A stretch of DNA of 64,000 nucleotides from Castanea sativa (Eukaryota > Streptophyta > Magnoliopsida > Fagales > Fagaceae), in the NCBI RefSeq assembly GCF_040712315.1, contig NC_134018.1, positions 46,191,335 to 46,255,334 on the forward strand, given 5' to 3'. The position numbers and the translations under genes are program-made. Shown one piece after another: positions 58,588 through 64,000 of the stretch. The notes under the pieces were generated by a model. It had not been told where the DNA came from and did not search any database. It was given only the letters and a program-made list of their open reading frames with translations. The stretch's first letter is position 1. Each line of letters opens with the position of its first letter.

Positions 58588-61500
58588 ATGGCTGGTGCTC
58601 GGGAAATTACAGCGGCAGAGTTCTTGCAGGTATGTTGTCATGTCCATTCTGTTTGGTTGCAGAGGAATTATAGGAAAATGTATGAAAGATTGGGAATTTT
58701 GTGATGGTAAAGTAACTTTTGTTTTGTTTGGGTACTAAAAAGTGCAAGTTGTTAAAATTCCAATTTTTCTTTTGGTACTTTTTCATGGTTTCTAATCAAG
58801 CAAGCAAAGTTTTAACTTTTTGTGTTTGTGTGTGTGCAAATTGGTTGTCTTTCTGGGCCGTGGCTCAAGCTAGCTTAAAAAAAAAAAAATTTGTGTCTAT
58901 ATTTTGTTTTGTATTTCAGGGTACCAGTAGGCAAAATCTGTTTTTACATAGAAATTTTCAAAGAAATAGAAGTCGTTTGCTGTGGGGTACACTCAATAGA
59001 CAGAATCCAAAACTGGGTATTTCTAATAGAAGAGGTGTTTCATTGAGGTGTTGTGCTCAAGCAAAGCCCAGAGCTGTTGTTTCTGGGGGTGTGAGCAGTA
59101 CAGTAGATGAGCAATCAAGCTTGGTTGAGAAGCCTGCTGAGGAATTAATCCATTTTTTCCGGATTCCGCTGCTCCAGGAAGGTGCAACTGCTGAGCTTTT
59201 GAAGTCTGTTCAAACCAAAGTCTCAAATCAGATTGTTGGTTTGAAAACTGAACAGTGCTTCAATATTGGGCTTGATTCAAGGCTTTCAAGTGAAAAGCTA
59301 GCTGTCCTTAAGTGGCTTCTTCAGGAGACTTATGAGCCTGAGAATTTGGGGAAGGAGAGCTTTCTCGAGAAGAAGAAGCAGGAGGGGTTAAATTCAGTTA
59401 TAGTTGAGGTTGGGCCTCGGCTGTCTTTTACTACAGCTTGGTCTTCTAATGCTGTATCAATTTGTCAAGCATGTGGGTTGACAGAGGTGACCCGTATGGA
59501 ACGATCGAGGAGGTATTTGTTGTTTTGTCAGGGTGTACTGCAGGATCATCAGATTAATGAGTTTGCTGCAATGGTTCATGATCGTATGACTGAGTGTGTG
59601 TATACCCAGAAGCTCACATCATTTGAGACTAATGTGGTTCCAGAGGAAGTTCGTTTTGTACCTGTCATGGAGAAGGGCCGGAAAGCATTGGAGGAAATTA
59701 ATCAGGAAATGGGCTTGGCATTTGATGAGCAAGATCTACAGTATTACACCCGGCTATTTAGGGAGGACATCAAGCGGAATCCATCCAATGTGGAATTGTT
59801 TGACATAGCACAATCCAATAGTGAGCACAGCAGGCACTGGTTTTTTACTGGTAAAATGATTATTGATGGACAGCCAATGAATAGGACTCTCATGCAGATT
59901 GTGAAGAGCACTTTGCAGGCAAACCCAAACAATTCTGTTATTGGGTTCAAGGATAACTCGAGTGCTATCAAGGGCTTCCATGTGAATCAATTACGACCTA
60001 TTCAGCCTGGGTCAACATGTCCATTAGAGATGGCTGCTCGTTACCTTGATATTTTATTTACTGCTGAGACCCATAATTTCCCATGTGCAGTGGCACCTTA
60101 CCCTGGTGCAGAAACAGGTGCAGGAGGTCGTATTAGGGATACCCATGCGACGGGAAAGGGTTCTTTTGGGGGTGCAGCTGCAGCTGGTTATTGTATTGGG
60201 AACCTCAAAATAGAGGGGTCTTATGCTCCATGGGAAGATCCATCTTTTACATACCCTTCAAACTTGGCATCGCCTTTGCAGATCCTTATTGATGCTAGTA
60301 ATGGTGCATCAGACTATGGGAACAAATTTGGAGAGCCCTTGATTCTGGGCTACACTAGAACTTTTGGAATGAGACTGCCGAGTGGGGAGAGATGGGAATG
60401 GTTGAAGCCAATAATGTTCAGTGCAGGAATAGGTCAGATTGATCACACCCATATAGTTAAAGAAGAGCCTGACATCGGAATGTTAGTTGTGAAGATTGGG
60501 GGCCCTGCATATCGTATAGGAATGGGAGGAGGCGCAGCGTCTAGCATGGTTAGTGGCCAGAATGATGCAGAGCTTGATTTTAATGCTGTTCAGCGTGGAG
60601 ACGCTGAGATGGCACAAAAGTTGTATCGTGTTGTTCGTTCCTGCATTGAAATGGGGGAGAATAACCCAATTGTCAGCATTCATGATCAGGGGGCTGGTGG
60701 GAACTGTAATGTAGTTAAGGAAATCATATACCCAAAGGGTGCTGAGATTGATATCAGGGCAGTTGTGGTCGGTGATCACACAATGTCTGTCTTAGAGATT
60801 TGGGGTGCAGAATATCAGGAGCAAGATGCAATCTTGGTGAAGCCTGAAAGCCGCAACCTGTTACAATCAATCTGTGATAGAGAAAGGGTTTCTATGGCTG
60901 TTATTGGAAAAATAAATGGTGAGGGACGTATTGTATTAGTTGATAGCTTAGCTATTGAAAAATGCCATTCAAGCGGACTCCCTCCTCCTTCTCCTGCTGT
61001 GGATCTTGAGCTCGAGAAAGTACTTGGGGACATGCCTCAGAAATCATTTGAATTCCACCGGGTGGTTCATGCACGAGAGCCCCTTGATATTGCTCCTGGG
61101 ATCACAGTGATGGATTCTTTGAAGAGGGTACTGAGACTTCCATCTGTCTGTTCAAAACGCTTCTTGACAACAAAAGTGGATAGGTGTGTTACTGGTCTTG
61201 TGGCACAGCAGCAAACTGTTGGCCCCTTGCAAATTCCTCTATCTGATGTTGCAGTCATTGGTCAGACTTATACTGATTTTACTGGAGGTGCATGCGCCAT
61301 TGGGGAGCAGCCAATCAAAGGTCTGCTGGATCCAAAAGCAATGGCAAGATTGGCCGTAGGGGAAGCACTCACAAATCTTGTTTGGGCAAAAGTCACTTCA
61401 CTTTCTGATGTTAAAGCGAGTGGTAATTGGATGTATGCTGCCAAGCTTGATGGGGAAGGAGCAGCTATGTATGATGCCGCTACAGCCCTTTCAGAAGCTA

Positions 61501-63113
61501 TGATTGAACTTGGTATAGCAATTGATGGGGGGAAAGACAGTCTTTCCATGGCAGCCCATTCTGCAGGTGAGGTTGTCAAGGCTCCTGGAAATCTTGTAAT
61601 CAGTGTCTATGTCACTTGTCCTGACATAACAAAAACAGTAACACCAGATTTGAAGCTAGGAGATGATGGTATTCTGCTCCATGTTGATTTGTCAAAAGGA
61701 AAGCGGAGGTTAGGCGGATCTGCTCTTGCTCAGGTTTTTGACCAACTTGGGGATGAGTGTCCTGATCTTGAAGATGTTTCTTACCTCAAACGAGTTTTTG
61801 AGGGCATTCAGGACCTTATAGCAGATGATTTGATCTCTGCTGGTCATGACATCAGTGATGGGGGGCTATTGGTTTGTGCCTTGGAAATGGCATTTGCTGG
61901 AAATTGTGGCATCATCTTGGACATTTCTTCAAAGGGGAAGGGCCTCTTCCAAACACTTTTTGCAGAAGAACTTGGTGTAATTCTTGAGGTTAGCAAGAAG
62001 AACTTGGACACTGTAGTAGGAAAGCTTGGCAGTTTTGGTGTTTCTTCTGAGATAATTGGACAAGTAACAGCCAGTCCCTCAATAGAGTTAAAAGTTGATG
62101 AGGTAATTCATTTGAATGAGAAAACTTCACTGCTTTGGGATATGTGGGAGGATACTAGTTTTCAGCTGGAACAGTTGCAAAGATTGCCCACTTGTGTTGA
62201 GTCAGAGAAAGAAGGGTTGAAATTTAGGCATGAACCTTCATGGGAATTGTCCTTTACTCCTACCTTCACAGATGAGAAATATATGAATGCAGCTTCAAAA
62301 CCAAGAGTAGCTGTGATTCGAGAAGAAGGCAGCAATGGCGACAGAGAAATGTCTGCAGCATTTTATGCTGCTGGTTTTGATCCATGGGATGTTACAATGT
62401 CTGACCTGCTTAAAGGAACCATCTCTCTGGATGAATTCCGTGGAATTGTGTTTGTTGGAGGTTTTAGCTATGCTGATGTGCTTGATTCTGCAAAAGGTTG
62501 GTCTGCTTCAATACGATTCAATCAGCCCCTTCTGAATCAATTTCAGGAGTTTTACAAGCGACCAGATACTTTTAGTCTTGGTGTTTGCAATGGGTGTCAG
62601 CTCATGGCTTTGTTGGGGTGGGTCCCAGGTCCCCAAGTTGGTGGTGTGCATGGTGCTGGTGGGGATCCATCGCAGCCAAGGTTCATTCACAATGAGTCAG
62701 GACGTTTTGAATGTCGCTTCACAAGTGTGTCAATAAAGGACTCACCTGCTATAATGTTCAAAGGAATGGAGGGTAGTACGTTGGGTGTATGGGCTGCTCA
62801 TGGTGAGGGAAAAGCATTTTTCCCTGATGATGGCGTTTTGGATCGTGTGCTTCATTCAGACTTGGCCCCAGTAAGATATTGTGATGATGATGGGAATGTG
62901 ACAGAAACTTACCCTTTCAATTTGAATGGCTCTCCGTTAGGGGTTGCAGCCATTTGTTCTCCAGATGGGAGGCATCTTGCCATGATGCCTCATCCAGAGC
63001 GTTGCTTCTTGATGTGGCAGTATCCCTGGTATCCAAAACAATGGAATGTGGACAAAAAAGGCCCTAGTCCATGGTTGCGGATGTTCCAGAATGCTAGGGA
63101 GTGGTGCTCTTGA
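58588..63113 (+). CDS. PUR4: Phosphoribosylformylglycinamidine synthase (FGAM synthase), plastid/mitochondrial
   Basis: Fourth step of de novo purine synthesis: FGAR, glutamine and ATP give FGAM. Exon 1 is 58588-58629 (MAGAREITAAEFLQ); the intron 58630-58919 has GTATGT and TTTCAG borders; exon 2 is 58920-63113. Total 1411 aa, close to the 1407 of Arabidopsis PUR4. An open frame continues upstream of 58920 through the intron, but its residues do not resemble the family. Residues 1 to about 50 are basic and Ser/Arg-rich, a likely organelle transit peptide. Domains follow the large PurL type: N-terminal and linker, AIRS synthase with TAETHNFP (395) and GAGGRIRDTHATG (414), a second AIRS-like half, then a C-terminal class I glutamine amidotransferase. 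That last domain has Cys1237 in GVCNGCQ and His1372/Glu1374 in MPHPER. All catalytic residues are present and no break is seen. Confidence 0.97.
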
Positions 63114-64000
63114 GGTAATTAGTATTCTAGTGTTGTTTTAGCTGTAGTTTTTGCTTTAAATGCTTACTAATACTGTGCTTCTCTGTTTTTGATTCATAAC
63201 AGTGTGTTCAGTGGCAGGAGTCATGGGGTTTTGAAGTTGAAGGTCAACAGGATGGATTTGTTCTTTTTGTCTTATGAAATCTATAGTGATGTCCAAGGTG
63301 TTGAGTTTCTTCCTTCTGTTTTTTTTGTAGACTAAACAGCGTTGAGCAGAAATGGCCATTGAATTTTTCATGGTTTCAAGTTGTTTCTTCAAATTTTGTT
63401 TTGGTCTAATTTTTGTAACCGAATGCTTTGTTTGTGAGGAAATTTCAATATCATAGAATTAGTTTAAATTTTATTGTCGTTATTTTTTATTCTCATTTCA
63501 TAGGGACCATCTTGGGTGGATGAAATGTGATCTGCAGTGTGAAGTGATAATGGGCTTTCAACTGACCCCCTATGAATGAGATACTTATTACAAATGGGGA
63601 ACACTCTTTATTGTAAAAAAAGCTCAAATTAGTTAATTTGTGGAATGTTGTCCAGCAGAGGTGAAGTTGTGAGGCTTTGGAAGACATAAAAATAACCCAT
63701 CTTTGAACTGATTGATAGGTGACCATTGTTAAGTAAAATAAATGCAAGACTGTCCTCACTATTTCAATGCTTCCAGGGATATTGTATGGTCATTTTTTCC
63801 TGGGACAAGTGACCTTTTCAAGACATTCACATTTCGTAAACTAATCTTCATGCTAGTTGGTAAACTTGGTGGCAGTTTCCTGATTTCTCATTTTTTCTAG
63901 GTTCATTAAACTTGCAGCCTACTTCTAATAAAATCAAGTATAATTTCATGTATGTTGTTACTCATATATTCGCTCATTCAACTTTGCTTATGGTTTATAT
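63114..64000. other. PUR4 3' flank
   Basis: The 3' untranslated region and spacer. AATAAA-like motifs occur near 63736 and 63925. No further gene is visible before the window ends. Confidence 0.55.

Noticed and set aside
58719..58919. Upstream extension of the PUR4 frame by 67 codons
   Set aside because: These residues are hydrophobic low complexity and unlike the family. A GTATGT donor at 58630 and a TTTCAG acceptor at 58917-58919 make it an intron, and the in-frame Met at 58588 gives a normal N-terminus.

Overview
The window reads as a euchromatic segment of a woody eudicot nuclear genome. Four plant genes carry plant-type GT-AG introns or plant-specific domain sets, the spacers are AT-rich, and long retrotransposons are nested in one another. 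The repeat style resembles Fagaceae (oak or beech relatives), but that is my impression and not something the sequence proves. No prokaryotic features, CRISPR arrays, rRNA or convincing tRNA genes were seen.

Layout. (1) 1-2967, plus strand: the C-terminal two thirds of a GNOM-type ARF-GEF, cut by the left edge. (2) 4502-8152, minus strand: an eight-exon nuclear gene for the thylakoid lumenal 15 kDa pentapeptide-repeat protein. Its exons are too short to stand out as open frames, so it was rebuilt by hand from splice sites. Its 1.7 kb sixth intron holds a decayed LINE. (3) 8.2-16.3 kb: spacer with microsatellites, a Mutator-type MITE and three copies of a fold-back repeat. (4) 16313-17308, plus strand: an AT-hook/PPC (AHL) nuclear protein with a probable leader intron and upstream ORFs. 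(5) 17.3-22.3 kb: mostly unrecognised spacer. (6) 22269-22926: a solo LTR. (7) About 23.0-58.5 kb: two copies of a ~4.4 kb tandem duplication. The second copy is split by a 2.8 kb solo LTR and a 23 kb Ty3/gypsy element; the gypsy element in turn contains a truncated copia element and a 7.8 kb Helitron. (8) 58588-63113, plus strand: PUR4/PurL, formylglycinamidine ribonucleotide synthase. (9) 63114-64000: its 3' flank.

The main structural finding is that the tandem duplication includes the probable promoter and untranslated leader of PUR4. One orphan copy of that leader lies ~31 kb upstream of the gene, and in it the leader has itself been tandemly doubled (2 x 137 bp). Because the two units are paralogous, each provides the empty site for insertions in the other. 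This lets target-site duplications and insertion boundaries be read inside the window.

The gypsy element carries, between pol and the 3' LTR, an intron-containing gene on the opposite strand (the arrangement known from Retand/RIRE2-type Tat elements). Its own gag-pro frame is almost free of frameshifts but has many stops, each explained by one C-to-T change. The Helitron carries an exon captured from a GH5 glucan 1,3-beta-glucosidase-like gene. I found no wholly new biochemical system. The interest lies in the genome architecture.
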